Assembly: GCA_902541215.1 (NCBI GenBank) | Contig: CACBPV010000003.1 | Span: 32,836-96,835, forward strand | DNA length: 64,000 nt | Reading direction: 5' to 3' | DNA from: an uncultured Alphaproteobacteria bacterium | GTDB taxonomy: Bacteria; Pseudomonadota; Alphaproteobacteria; HIMB59; GCA-002718135 | Part shown: positions 31,945 through 41,668 of the stretch, piece after piece | How positions within the stretch are numbered: position 1 is the stretch's first letter | Layout of the letters: every line of letters begins with the position of its first letter | Made by a program: the position numbers and the translations under genes | Notes under the pieces: generated by a model | What the model saw: the letters and a program-made list of their open reading frames with translations, nothing else | Database searches by the model: none | Told to the model about the DNA's origin: nothing

Positions 31945-33264
31945 TTAGTGCATCAAGGGAGACCAAGCTGGATCAGAGCCACCCAAGGGAGTTATTACTT
32001 TTCTTTCATTAAATCCAGTTAAATCAATAGAATATAGACTAGATTCACCCCCTGATCCATCCTCAGCAGTTCTTTCTTCTTTAAAGTACATCAAAAATCT
32101 ACCATTTGGAGCCCATGTAGGCCCCTCAACATGGAATGATTTAGCAATCATTCTTTCATTAGAACCATCCACCTCCATAACACCTATATAAAATTGTCCT
32201 CCCTCTTGTTTAGTGAATGCAATCATATCACCTCTTGGAGACCAGACTGGAGTGTAGTAACTTCCTGCTTCTCTGCTAATTCTCTTAATATTTTTTCCAT
32301 TATTATCGCATACATACAAATGCCTTCTTCCACTTCGATCTGAATTAAAAACTATTTTTTTTCCATCAGGTGAAAAGCTCGCCGAAACATCAATTGAAGA
32401 ATTATTAGTAACTCTTTCTGCAATTCTTGTTTTTAGATCAAGAATGTAAATTTCGGAATTGCCAATTTCTGGGTCAGTGTAAGACATAACTATTTGATTA
32501 CCGTCAGGTGAAAAACGTGGAGCAAATGTCATTCCTGGGAATTCACCTACTATTTCTTGTTTACCAGTTTCTATATCAAATATGTAAACTCTCGGATTAT
32601 TTCTATTTACATAAGACATGTATGTAATTTTTTGTGAATTAGGAGAAAACCTCGGAGTTAATACCAGGTATGATCCATCTGTTAAAAAACGATGATTTGA
32701 TTGATCCTGATCCATTATTGCTAATCTTTTTTGTTTATTTTCTTTTGGACCTGTCTCAGCAACATAAACTATTCTTGTATCAAAGTATCCGCCTTCGCCA
32801 GTTATATTTTTAAAAATGGAGTCTGAAATAATATGAGCAACTCTCCTCCAATTTTTTTCACTAGTCTCGTATTTTTTTCCAACAATTTGCTTTTGTTGAA
32901 AAACATCAAACAATCTGTATTCTACAGATATCTTTCCATTGTTTGTTGAAATTCTTCCAGAAACTAAATGTTGAGCCTTAATTAATTTCCAATCTTCAAA
33001 TCTAGGTTTATTTGATAAAGACTCATTATCTTGAATAAAAGATCTTTTATCTATTGGTAAAAAAAGCCCAGACCTTTCTAAGTTATCTGAAATAACAGTT
33101 GAAATATTTTTACCTACTTTAGTTAATTGTGAATTTTCTGAGTATAGCTCTGTCACTGCTATAGGAGTTGGTTTCACACTACCTTGTGTAAGAGTCACTT
33201 CTAATGAATAGACTTTAAAATTAGAAAATAAAAATAAGGTTATTAAGAAAAATCTTTTCATCAA
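31945..33264 (-). CDS. tolB: Tol-Pal system beta-propeller protein TolB
   Basis: Repeated WD-like SPDGKKIVFNSDRSGRRHLYVCDNNG units; tolB-pal synteny. Confidence 0.97.
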   Translation of the reverse strand: MMKRFFLITLFLFSNFKVYSLEVTLTQGSVKPTPIAVTELYSENSQLTKVGKNISTVISDNLERSGLFLPIDKRSFIQDNESLSNKPRFEDWKLIKAQHLVSGRISTNNGKISVEYRLFDVFQQKQIVGKKYETSEKNWRRVAHIISDSIFKNITGEGGYFDTRIVYVAETGPKENKQKRLAIMDQDQSNHRFLTDGSYLVLTPRFSPNSQKITYMSYVNRNNPRVYIFDIETGKQEIVGEFPGMTFAPRFSPDGNQIVMSYTDPEIGNSEIYILDLKTRIAERVTNNSSIDVSASFSPDGKKIVFNSDRSGRRHLYVCDNNGKNIKRISREAGSYYTPVWSPRGDMIAFTKQEGGQFYIGVMEVDGSNERMIAKSFHVEGPTWAPNGRFLMYFKEERTAEDGSGGESSLYSIDLTGFNERKVITPLGGSDPAWSPLMH

Positions 33265-34331
33265 TATCCTTTCATAATACTATAATCAAAAGTAATTGTA
33301 AGATTTTTCCATAGATTATATTTATCTTTTGGAAGTTTTAACGGTGTACATTCTGGGTTTAATAGAGTTCTCATTGCGCTATCTGTAATCGGACCATAAA
33401 ATGGATTAGTTTTAGCTATATTTGTGTCAACAATGCGGATACTATTTGGTGAAACCTTCATATTTTGTAATACTTTTGCTGAAATTGTTACTTTGTCTCC
33501 TCTTTTTATAACTGCACCCGCTGGAGCATTCCAACAAGAAGATAATTGCTGCCTCAACATGTCAATTTCAGATATTGATAGCATAATATTCTCATCAGTA
33601 TCATCTGTACTTTTATTATCAACCTCTTCAACCTCTTCTTTAACTTCATTTTGAACTATATTTGTTTTTTCATTTCTTAAATCTTTAAGCATTGATGCTA
33701 TGCTAAAATCTTTCTCAGGTTTCGGCTTTGGTTTAGATACGGTTTTATCATTTTCCAACTTTGGTTTATCCCTTATGTTTGTTTCAACATCTAAATCCGA
33801 TTTAACATTTTCATTATTTATAATTTTTGGCTTTGGCTTGAGTTTTGGTTTAATTATATCAGTTTTAATTGTTTCTACTTTTTTCTTAACCTCTAAAATT
33901 TCCTTTTCTTTGATAACTACTTTTTTTGTTTCCTTAACTTCTAAATTTGAAGTTTGTTTCATTTCCAAAACTGGTTGATTTGGATTAGTTTTTTCTTCAA
34001 TTTCAGATTTATTTATTTCAACATTTTTTTTTACTTCTAATTGATCTGATGAATTAAATTTTTTTTGCTTAGTAATTGTTTCCTTATTTTTATTTTCTGG
34101 TTTTTTAATATCAGATTTTTTCAAATTGGTATTTTCGTCAACATTAAGTATTTCAATAGGTATTACGTTTGGAACATAGATTTCTTTTGTAGAAAAAAAA
34201 TTTGGTAAGCCGACCATAAACAAAAGGATAATTAAATGTATTAGTGTTGAAAAAATAACTCCTGATGTTTTAGGATTTAAATTTTCAAAAAAGTTTATAA
34301 TTTTTAAACTATTATAGCTTATACGATCCAT
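33261..34331 (-). CDS. tolA: TolA-like cell envelope protein
   Basis: N-terminal TM, long Lys/Pro/Glu-rich region, C-terminal LRQQLSSCWNAPAGA domain. Confidence 0.9.
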   Translation of the reverse strand: MDRISYNSLKIINFFENLNPKTSGVIFSTLIHLIILLFMVGLPNFFSTKEIYVPNVIPIEILNVDENTNLKKSDIKKPENKNKETITKQKKFNSSDQLEVKKNVEINKSEIEEKTNPNQPVLEMKQTSNLEVKETKKVVIKEKEILEVKKKVETIKTDIIKPKLKPKPKIINNENVKSDLDVETNIRDKPKLENDKTVSKPKPKPEKDFSIASMLKDLRNEKTNIVQNEVKEEVEEVDNKSTDDTDENIMLSISEIDMLRQQLSSCWNAPAGAVIKRGDKVTISAKVLQNMKVSPNSIRIVDTNIAKTNPFYGPITDSAMRTLLNPECTPLKLPKDKYNLWKNLTITFDYSIMKGY

Positions 34332-34760
34332 CTATTGCTCAAGATTTTGAGTAATTAATGCAACTTTAATATATCCTGCTGAATTTATTATGGACATAAT
34401 TTCCATAATCCTTCCATAAGCTACCACTCTATCACCTCGTATATAAATTCTTGCTTCTGTGTTTTGTTCAGTAATAGCGTTTAGTCGAGGAATTAAATTT
34501 TCTACTTCAACCTTTGATTCTCCAATGTAGACTTCTCCATCTAACTTAACGGTTATCTCAATTGGATCTTTAATATCAGTTAATGCAGTAGCTTTAACCT
34601 TTGGTAAATCAACTTTAATTCCAACCGTTAGAAGAGGTGCGGTAACCATAAAAACAATTAGTAAAACAAGCATAACATCTACAAAAGGTGTAACGTTAAT
34701 TTCACTCATTTGAGTGTACCTTTGCTTTTTTCTTTTGTTTAAATTATTTGAAGTAATCAA
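34332..34760 (-). CDS. tolR: Biopolymer transporter TolR/ExbD
   Basis: MSEINVTPFVDVMLVLLIVFMVTAPLL. Confidence 0.96.
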   Translation of the reverse strand: MITSNNLNKRKKQRYTQMSEINVTPFVDVMLVLLIVFMVTAPLLTVGIKVDLPKVKATALTDIKDPIEITVKLDGEVYIGESKVEVENLIPRLNAITEQNTEARIYIRGDRVVAYGRIMEIMSIINSAGYIKVALITQNLEQ

Positions 34761-34761
34761 T

Positions 34762-35475
34762 TTATTTTTTCTCTAATTGTCTAAAAAAAATTGTTGAGAA
34801 TTCATCCATAAATGTTTCCAAGGATATAAAATATTTTGATAAATCGTTTGAAATTTTATTGTAAGCAACTACAGCAGGTATAGCCACAAAAAGACCTAAT
34901 GCAGTTGCAAAAAGGGCCTCAGCAATTCCTGGTGCAACTACGGCTAAATTTGTATTTTGAGCTATTGCAATAGATTTAAAACTATTCATTATACCCCAGA
35001 CTGTTCCAAATAACCCAATAAAAGGTGCAGTTGATCCAGCAGTTGCGAGAAATGTTAAATTTCTTTCAACATTTTCACTTTCTTTATTGAAAACAACTGT
35101 CATAGATCTCATCATTCTATCTTTTAAAGAATTAATATCAGATGTATCATTTTCAAACTGAGCTTTACTTTTTTTCCACTCTAAAATTGCAGCACAAAAT
35201 AATTTTGATTTTGGATCTGTCTGATTAAAGTTTAAAGTTTCATATAAATCTTCAAATGAATTTCCAGACCAAAAAATATCTTCAAATTCTTTTTCAAGTT
35301 TTTTTAATTGTCTAATTCTTAAAATTTTTGAAATTATTACATTCCAAGAATAAATAGAGGCTAAGATTAATATTATAATTACAGATTTGACAACAATGTC
35401 AGCCTGCATGAATAAAGCAAGCATTGAAAAATCTGGCGCTTCTGTAGATAAATTTGTACTATTAATATCTGCCAT
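34762..35475 (-). CDS. tolQ: TolQ proton channel (MotA/TolQ/ExbB family)
   Basis: FLATAGSTAPFIGLFGTVWGIMNSF, GIAEALFATALGLFVAIPAVVAYN. Confidence 0.96.
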   Translation of the reverse strand: MADINSTNLSTEAPDFSMLALFMQADIVVKSVIIILILASIYSWNVIISKILRIRQLKKLEKEFEDIFWSGNSFEDLYETLNFNQTDPKSKLFCAAILEWKKSKAQFENDTSDINSLKDRMMRSMTVVFNKESENVERNLTFLATAGSTAPFIGLFGTVWGIMNSFKSIAIAQNTNLAVVAPGIAEALFATALGLFVAIPAVVAYNKISNDLSKYFISLETFMDEFSTIFFRQLEKK

Positions 35476-35480
35476 AATTA

Positions 35481-35774
35481 TTATTTTTTAATTTTTTCAA
35501 GATCGCTACTATGAACCATAACCCAAAACCCTGGTCTATTTTTTTCACATAATGCTATTACTGGTGTCTTACCCTCCTCTTTCGCAAGTTTTGCAGTATC
35601 ATCCCATAAACTAATTGCTGTATGTTTTGCTCTTAGTTTACATTCTATAAATAATTCTTCATGGATTACATCAGCTCTTGTCACTTTACCATTACCGCCA
35701 CTCAAAGGTGTTCTTTTCCCATTGAAATAGTTTGCAACATCTCTTTCTCTTTTTTTCCAGGCTTTATCAGGCAT
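35481..35774 (-). CDS. Putative small PD-(D/E)XK nuclease (Holliday-junction-resolvase-like)
   Basis: 97 aa; WKKRERDVANYFNGKRTPLSGGNGKVTRADVIHEELFIECKLR, consistent with an E...D...ExK core. Confidence 0.68.
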   Translation of the reverse strand: MPDKAWKKRERDVANYFNGKRTPLSGGNGKVTRADVIHEELFIECKLRAKHTAISLWDDTAKLAKEEGKTPVIALCEKNRPGFWVMVHSSDLEKIKK

Positions 35775-35788
35775 CTATATTCCTTTCA

Positions 35789-36538
35789 TTAGGCAGTGAG
35801 TGAAGATAGAACATTATCATCAACTTCAAAATTTGATGATACAACTTGAACGTCGTCATTGTCTTCTAAAACTTCAAGTAATTTAAATAGTTTGTCCGCT
35901 GTTTCTTTTCCAATATTTATATTATTTTTACTTTTCCAAATTAAATTTGCAGAGTTAGTCTGACCATACTGTTTAATTAATTTATCATTAAGTTCATGCA
36001 AATGGTTTTGATCACAGTATATTGAATATTCTGTTTCATTAATTTCATAATCTTCACTATTATTTTCAATAAGAAATTCTAAGAGTTGATCTTCTTTTAC
36101 TAAGTTTTTATCGAGAGTGATATTTCCAAATCTGTCAAAACCAAAACTAACACTTCCTGTTTCACCCAAATTACCTCCATATTTACTAAAAGAGGACCTA
36201 ATCTCAGCAGCTGTTCTATTTTTATTATTTGTAAGTGCTTCGACTATTATTGCAATACCTTCAGGACCATATCCTTCATATCTTACTTCTTCATAATTGC
36301 TATCAGAATCATTTCCTTGACCTTTTTTTATTGCTCTCTCAATATTATCTTTTGGCATATTGAGTGACTTGGCCGACGAAATTGCAGATCTTAATCTAAT
36401 ATTACTCTCAATATCTTCGCCTCCTACTTTGACAGCAACAGAAATTTCTCTTCCAAGTCTTGAGAAAACTTTTGCTCTTTTTTTATCTTGAGCACCTTTA
36501 CGATGCATAATATTTTTAAATTTCGAGTGCCCTGCCAT
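35789..36538 (-). CDS. yebC: YebC/PmpR (TACO1) family protein
   Basis: MAGHSKFKNIMHRKGAQDKKRAKVFSRLGREI. Confidence 0.97.
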   Translation of the reverse strand: MAGHSKFKNIMHRKGAQDKKRAKVFSRLGREISVAVKVGGEDIESNIRLRSAISSAKSLNMPKDNIERAIKKGQGNDSDSNYEEVRYEGYGPEGIAIIVEALTNNKNRTAAEIRSSFSKYGGNLGETGSVSFGFDRFGNITLDKNLVKEDQLLEFLIENNSEDYEINETEYSIYCDQNHLHELNDKLIKQYGQTNSANLIWKSKNNINIGKETADKLFKLLEVLEDNDDVQVVSSNFEVDDNVLSSLTA

Positions 36539-36586
36539 TACGAGTAGATTTATAAATATTTAATCCGATGTTAGTAAAGATATAAA

Positions 36587-36610
36587 ATATTAGATAAATG
36601 TGTCTAATAT
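36587..36610 (-). terminator. AT-rich hairpin downstream of the ymdB-like gene
   Basis: Reverse strand ATATTAGA-CACATTTA-TCTAATAT (perfect 8-bp stem) followed by TTTATATCTTT, 8 nt after the stop codon. Confidence 0.5.
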
Positions 36611-36617
36611 ATGTAAA

Positions 36618-37409
36618 TTATGCCTCTTGAATTGGGGTGATATTTTTAGCTAAACCAGTATTAATATCAATCTCTATTAAAGCCCCACATACTGTTATGT
36701 TTTCAGTAGCAGGTGTAAATCTACCTTCTGCCCTGTACCCCTTAACAAATCCATGTATTGGATTATTTATATCAAAACCAATTATTGAATTATAATCACC
36801 TGACATCCCCACGTCTGTTTGATAGGCTGTACCTTTAGGTAAAATAACACTGTCTGCCGTTGGCACATGAGTATGTGTGCCTAAAACTGCCGTAACTTGT
36901 CCATCAACATAATATCCAAATGCCTTTTTTTCAGAAGTTGCTTCACCATGCATATCAATAATTATCGCATCACATGTACTGCCTAACTTCTCTTTTTGAA
37001 GAAATTCAATTATGCCTTTAAAGGGATCATCTAATGATAAATTCATAAATAATCTGAGCATAACTTGTACTAATATAATTTTTTTTCCATTTAAAAGTTC
37101 AAGCTTATAATATCCTTTTCCAGGAACCCCATCAGGATAATTCAAAGCTCTGATTATTTTTGGATTTTCTTCAATATAAGAAAGCATATCTCTTTGATCC
37201 CATGCATGATTCCCAAGTGTAAGTAGATCAATTCCGCTAGAAAATAATTCTTCTGCATCTTTTTTTGAAAGTCCATAACCAGAAGTAGCATTCTCACCAT
37301 TAGCAATAATCATGTCTGTATTATATTTAGATTTGAGTGTTGGGATAATTTCTTTAATTTTTTTTCGTGACGCCTTACCGACAATATCACCTATAAAAAG
37401 AATTTTCAT
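36618..37409 (-). CDS. TIGR00282/YmdB family metallophosphoesterase
   Basis: MKILFIGDIVGKASRKKIKEIIP, ANGENATSGYGLSKKDAEELF, TLGNHAWDQRD, GTHTHVPTAD. Confidence 0.93.
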   Translation of the reverse strand: MKILFIGDIVGKASRKKIKEIIPTLKSKYNTDMIIANGENATSGYGLSKKDAEELFSSGIDLLTLGNHAWDQRDMLSYIEENPKIIRALNYPDGVPGKGYYKLELLNGKKIILVQVMLRLFMNLSLDDPFKGIIEFLQKEKLGSTCDAIIIDMHGEATSEKKAFGYYVDGQVTAVLGTHTHVPTADSVILPKGTAYQTDVGMSGDYNSIIGFDINNPIHGFVKGYRAEGRFTPATENITVCGALIEIDINTGLAKNITPIQEA

Positions 37410-37987
37410 TAAAAACTATATAAATTTTTTTCAGTAATAACATAATCCACTTTAAAATCAAATTTATCTATGGGAATGTAATCTAACATTTGTTCTTCAT
37501 ATGCATAGGCTACAGAGATAAATCTGTGATTAATTTTATTTAAATAAGCAAATGTTCTGTCATAATAACCTCCACCATAACCTAATCTATTTCCCTTCTT
37601 ATCAAAAGCTAAACAAGGTACAAAAATTAATTCAGGATTTAAAATTTTATTTTTATTTTGAGGCTCTGATATATTCATATGTCCTTTTACAAAATTCTCT
37701 TCACTCTTAAATTGCTTAAAGATTAAATGACTATTTTTTTTTTCAATTACAGGGAGACATAAAATTTTATTTTTAATAAAGATAAGATTGTTTAGCTCTC
37801 TTGTATTTATCTCAGAATTTATAGAAATAAAACTAGAAACTATGTTAATTTCTTGAAAGTTAATTTTTTCAAAAAGCTTATTAAACAAAGTTAAAGCAAA
37901 ATGAGATGGCTTATTATTAAAAATCTTATCTCTTATAAGTTTTTGTTTTTTTCTGATAATTGATTTTTCATCTTTAATATTATTCAT
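37409..37987 (-). CDS. 5-formyltetrahydrofolate cyclo-ligase
   Basis: LIFVPCLAFDKKGNRLGYGGGYYDRTFAYL. Confidence 0.9.
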   Translation of the reverse strand: MNNIKDEKSIIRKKQKLIRDKIFNNKPSHFALTLFNKLFEKINFQEINIVSSFISINSEINTRELNNLIFIKNKILCLPVIEKKNSHLIFKQFKSEENFVKGHMNISEPQNKNKILNPELIFVPCLAFDKKGNRLGYGGGYYDRTFAYLNKINHRFISVAYAYEEQMLDYIPIDKFDFKVDYVITEKNLYSF

Positions 37988-38399
37988 AATAAGAATTTTT
38001 AATTATATTAATTAAACCTTCTACCTTTTTATTTATTTCATCAAATTCTTGATCTAATTTCAATTTTTCATCTTCTAAAATTTTTTTTTCATTTTGTAGT
38101 TTTAGTATTTTATCTTTAAGTTCTAAATTGTTCTTTAGATATTCTTGTTTCTTGGTATCGTTTACTTTTGAACTTCTTTCTATATTTAATTTTTCTGAAA
38201 GCTCTGCTTGTAGCTCAATAGAGAGAAGTGATAACAATATAGTATCGCTTATTTTTCCATTAGAATATTTTGGATTTTGTAATTTATCATCAATTTTTTC
38301 ATTAATTAAATTTATTGAATCTATTATTTTTTTTTCGTCTTTTTTTTCATATTCTAATGATATTTCTCTATTTAAAATTTTTGTCTTATAAAAAGGCAT
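37980..38399 (-). CDS. zapA: ZapA-like cell division protein
   Basis: 139 aa; N-terminal ZapA-like region plus long coiled coil; adjacent to 5-FCL gene. Confidence 0.7.
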   Translation of the reverse strand: MPFYKTKILNREISLEYEKKDEKKIIDSINLINEKIDDKLQNPKYSNGKISDTILLSLLSIELQAELSEKLNIERSSKVNDTKKQEYLKNNLELKDKILKLQNEKKILEDEKLKLDQEFDEINKKVEGLINIIKNSYYE

Positions 38400-38401
38400 A
38401 G

Positions 38402-38590
38402 TTATTTCTTAATTAGAAGTTCCAATTCATCAATATACTCGGACATTTGTTTTCGTAAATTTTTAATTTCATTTTCAAGATTTTTTATTTTTTCTTTTTT
38501 AGAAATATGATGATCCCTAAAATCTTCTAAAGCTGATCTTAGATTATTTAAGTTTTCGCTTAGAACTGTAATTTTTTTTTGTATTTCCAT
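38402..38590 (-). CDS. Small coiled-coil protein
   Basis: 62 aa heptad-rich; translationally spaced with zapA-like gene. Confidence 0.6.
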   Translation of the reverse strand: MEIQKKITVLSENLNNLRSALEDFRDHHISKKEKIKNLENEIKNLRKQMSEYIDELELLIKK

Positions 38591-38618
38591 TATAATTTTA
38601 TAGTTTGTAATTTTATAA

Positions 38619-38647
38619 TTGTCACTGTAATGAACCCATATTAAATA
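38619..38647 (+). promoter_or_regulatory. Candidate promoter of tkt
   Basis: TTGTCA, 17-nt spacer, TAAATA, about 29 nt before the TTG start. Confidence 0.4.
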
Positions 38648-38675
38648 ATTTTATATCAACCATAAAGGTAAGTAT

Positions 38676-40652
38676 TTGAATAATTTAAATAATATCAACA
38701 ATCTAAGACAATTATCAAATTGTATTAGATTTTTATCAATGGATGCAGTGGAAAAAGCAAAATCTGGTCATCCTGGTATGCCTATGGGTATGGCAGACAT
38801 CGCAACAATTCTTTATAAAAATCATTTAAAGTTTAACCCGAATGATCCGGAGTGGATTGATAGAGATAGATTAATTATTTCAAATGGTCATGGCTCAATG
38901 CTTTTATACTCTTGTTTGTATCTAACAGGATATAAAGACATAGACATAAATCAAATTAAAAATTTTAGACAATTACATAATAAAACTGCAGGTCACCCAG
39001 AATACGGAAGTGCAGAAGGAATAGAAACAACGACTGGACCTTTGTCTCAAGGTTTAGCAAATGCAGTTGGAATGGCGCTAGCGGAAAAAAAATTATCAAA
39101 TAATTATGGAGAAGAATTATTCGATCATTATACTTATGTTTTTGCTGGAGATGGATGCTTAATGGAAGGTTTAAGTCATGAAGCGTGTAGTCTCGCAGGA
39201 CATTTAAAATTAAATAAGCTTATTATGTTTTTTGATAATAATTCTATTTCCATAGATGGATCAACAGATCTTTCAGTTTCAGACAATGTGAAAAAAAGAT
39301 TTGAAGCTTATAATTGGAATATAATTAAAATAGATGGTCATAAATATGAGGAAATTGATCAAGCTATAATTCAAGCAAAAAAAAATGATGGTCCAACAAT
39401 TATATCTTGTAAAACTAAAATTGGTTTTGGCTCTCCAAACAAAGAGGGTTCAGCTTCATCACATGGTTCACCTCTTGGTGAAGAGGAAATAAGTTTAACA
39501 AGAAAAAAATTAGATTGGAATTATTCACCGTTTGAAATTCCAGATGATTTATTACGTGAGTGGAGAAGTTTCTATAAAAGAAATGAAGAATCAAGAAATT
39601 CATGGTTATCAAAAAACAAAGAATTAATTGAAAGTAAAAATTTTAAAGATAGTTTTTATCAAAAAATTGATCATCAAATTCCAGAAAAACTTGGTGAATT
39701 AAAATCTGAACATTTTAATGACAAAACAAATTGTGCTTCAAGAAAATCGAGTGAGCTAACGCTAAATTTAATTTCAAACTATCAAAAAAATCTAATTGGT
39801 GGATCTGCTGATCTTACTGGATCAAATAACACTAAGGCAAAAGATATGAATGTAATTACATCTAATAATTTTAATGGAAATTATATTCATTACGGCATCA
39901 GAGAACATGGAATGGCTGGAGTAATGAATGGCATTGCTTTACATAAAGGTTTAATTCCATATGGAGGAACGTTTTTGGTATTTACTGATTATTGCAGACC
40001 TTCAATTAGGTTATCAGCTATTATGAATATACCAGTTATTTATGTAATGACGCATGACTCAATAGGATTAGGAGAAGATGGACCAACCCATCAACCTGTT
40101 GAACATCTTGCATCTTTAAGATCTATACCAAATTTAACAGTCATTAGGCCTTGTGATATTATTGAAACTATAGAAGCATGGGAATGTGCAATCAAAAATA
40201 CTGGACCAACAATCTTAGTTTTAACAAGACAAAATTTACCGATGTTACAAAAAGATAATCGCAAAGAAAATCTTGTAAATAAAGGTGCTTATAAAATAAG
40301 AGATTTTAAAGAATATGATGCAACAATTTTATCTTCTGGTTCTGAAGTTGAGATTGCTTGCTCTGCATCAAATAAACTTTTTGAAAATAATAATTTAAAG
40401 ATAAGAGTTGTAAGCATGTCTTCATTTGAATTGTTTGAGAAAAATGATGATGGTTATAAAAATGAAATTTTAGGAAATAAACCGATTTTTGCTGTTGAGG
40501 CTGGAGTAATAAATGGTTGGGAAAAATATATTAAAAATGAAAATTTTGTTGGTATGTCAACTTTTGGTGAAAGTGGCCCATACAAAGATTTATATAAGCA
40601 CTTTAAGATAACAGATGATTACTTAATTGAAAAAATAATTAAAAGTTTATAA
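38676..40652 (+). CDS. tkt: Transketolase (TTG start)
   Basis: MDAVEKAKSGHPGMPMGMADIATIL, GDGCLMEGLSHEA, TTG at 38676 with AAAGGTAA upstream. Confidence 0.96.
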   Translation: MNNLNNINNLRQLSNCIRFLSMDAVEKAKSGHPGMPMGMADIATILYKNHLKFNPNDPEWIDRDRLIISNGHGSMLLYSCLYLTGYKDIDINQIKNFRQLHNKTAGHPEYGSAEGIETTTGPLSQGLANAVGMALAEKKLSNNYGEELFDHYTYVFAGDGCLMEGLSHEACSLAGHLKLNKLIMFFDNNSISIDGSTDLSVSDNVKKRFEAYNWNIIKIDGHKYEEIDQAIIQAKKNDGPTIISCKTKIGFGSPNKEGSASSHGSPLGEEEISLTRKKLDWNYSPFEIPDDLLREWRSFYKRNEESRNSWLSKNKELIESKNFKDSFYQKIDHQIPEKLGELKSEHFNDKTNCASRKSSELTLNLISNYQKNLIGGSADLTGSNNTKAKDMNVITSNNFNGNYIHYGIREHGMAGVMNGIALHKGLIPYGGTFLVFTDYCRPSIRLSAIMNIPVIYVMTHDSIGLGEDGPTHQPVEHLASLRSIPNLTVIRPCDIIETIEAWECAIKNTGPTILVLTRQNLPMLQKDNRKENLVNKGAYKIRDFKEYDATILSSGSEVEIACSASNKLFENNNLKIRVVSMSSFELFEKNDDGYKNEILGNKPIFAVEAGVINGWEKYIKNENFVGMSTFGESGPYKDLYKHFKITDDYLIEKIIKSL

Positions 40653-40663
40653 AAAGGAGAAAT

Positions 40664-41668
40664 ATGAAAGTTGCAATAAATGGATTTGGAAGAATTGGAA
40701 AACTTGTTTTTAGAGCTTTATTAGAAAAAAATCCTAAAGATATTAATATTGTAGCTATTAATGAACTAGGAAGTGTTGAGAGCAGTGCACACTTACTTAA
40801 ATATGACAGTGTTCACGGTATTCTTAAAGATGAGATTAGCTCAATCAAAAATGGATTAAAAATTGGTAAACATAAAATTAATTTTTATTCCAAAAGAGAT
40901 CCAAATAACCTTCCTTGGAAATCACTCAAGGTAGATGTTGTGCTTGAATGTAGTGGTGTTTTTACTTCAAAAGAAAAGGCGATTTCTCATTTAAATGCAG
41001 GAGCAAAAAAAGTTATTATTTCAGCACCAGCTTCAAATGTAGATGCCACAATTGTTCAAGGTGTAAATAACGATACCATTAAAAAAAATCATAATGTAAT
41101 TTCAAACGGATCTTGTACTACTAACTGTCTTGCTCCTTTAGCTATGGTTCTTGATGAAAAATTAGGAATTGAAAGTGGTTTCATGACAACAATTCATAGT
41201 TACACGGGTGATCAAAGAACTGTTGATCAAACCCATTCTGACTTTAGAAGAGCAAGGGCTGCAGCTGAGTCAATGATTCCAACTTCTACAGGAGCAGCAA
41301 AGGCTTTGAGTCTAGTGTTACCAAAATTAAAAGGCAAACTAGATGGAACAGCTATTCGAGTACCTACTCCTAATGTCTCACTTATAGATCTTACATTTGT
41401 GAGTAAGAAAAAAACTAGCCCAGAAAAAATTAATTCTATAGTTCTTCAAGCTTCAAAAACTAAAAAATTAAATGGAATACTAACAACAAACTCATTACCT
41501 CTGGTTTCAATTGATTTTAATCATAATTCAAGCAGTTCTGTATTTGATATGAGTCAAACACAGGTTGTCAAAGATAAATTCTGCAGAGTTTTATCTTGGT
41601 ATGATAATGAATGGGGATTCTCAAATAGAATGGTAGACACTATGGTTAATCTTAAAAAATTTATTTAG
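40664..41668 (+). CDS. gap: Glyceraldehyde-3-phosphate dehydrogenase
   Basis: VAINGFGRIGKLVFRAL, ISNGSCTTNCLAPLA. Confidence 0.98.
   Translation: MKVAINGFGRIGKLVFRALLEKNPKDINIVAINELGSVESSAHLLKYDSVHGILKDEISSIKNGLKIGKHKINFYSKRDPNNLPWKSLKVDVVLECSGVFTSKEKAISHLNAGAKKVIISAPASNVDATIVQGVNNDTIKKNHNVISNGSCTTNCLAPLAMVLDEKLGIESGFMTTIHSYTGDQRTVDQTHSDFRRARAAAESMIPTSTGAAKALSLVLPKLKGKLDGTAIRVPTPNVSLIDLTFVSKKKTSPEKINSIVLQASKTKKLNGILTTNSLPLVSIDFNHNSSSSVFDMSQTQVVKDKFCRVLSWYDNEWGFSNRMVDTMVNLKKFI

Noticed and set aside
33424-33978. + strand ORFs within tolA
   Set aside because: Antisense to the Lys-rich repetitive part of tolA; Ser/Phe-rich shadow translation
33600-34200. Low-complexity repeats in tolA
   Set aside because: Expected Lys/Glu/Pro-rich helical linker of TolA, not a mobile or regulatory repeat
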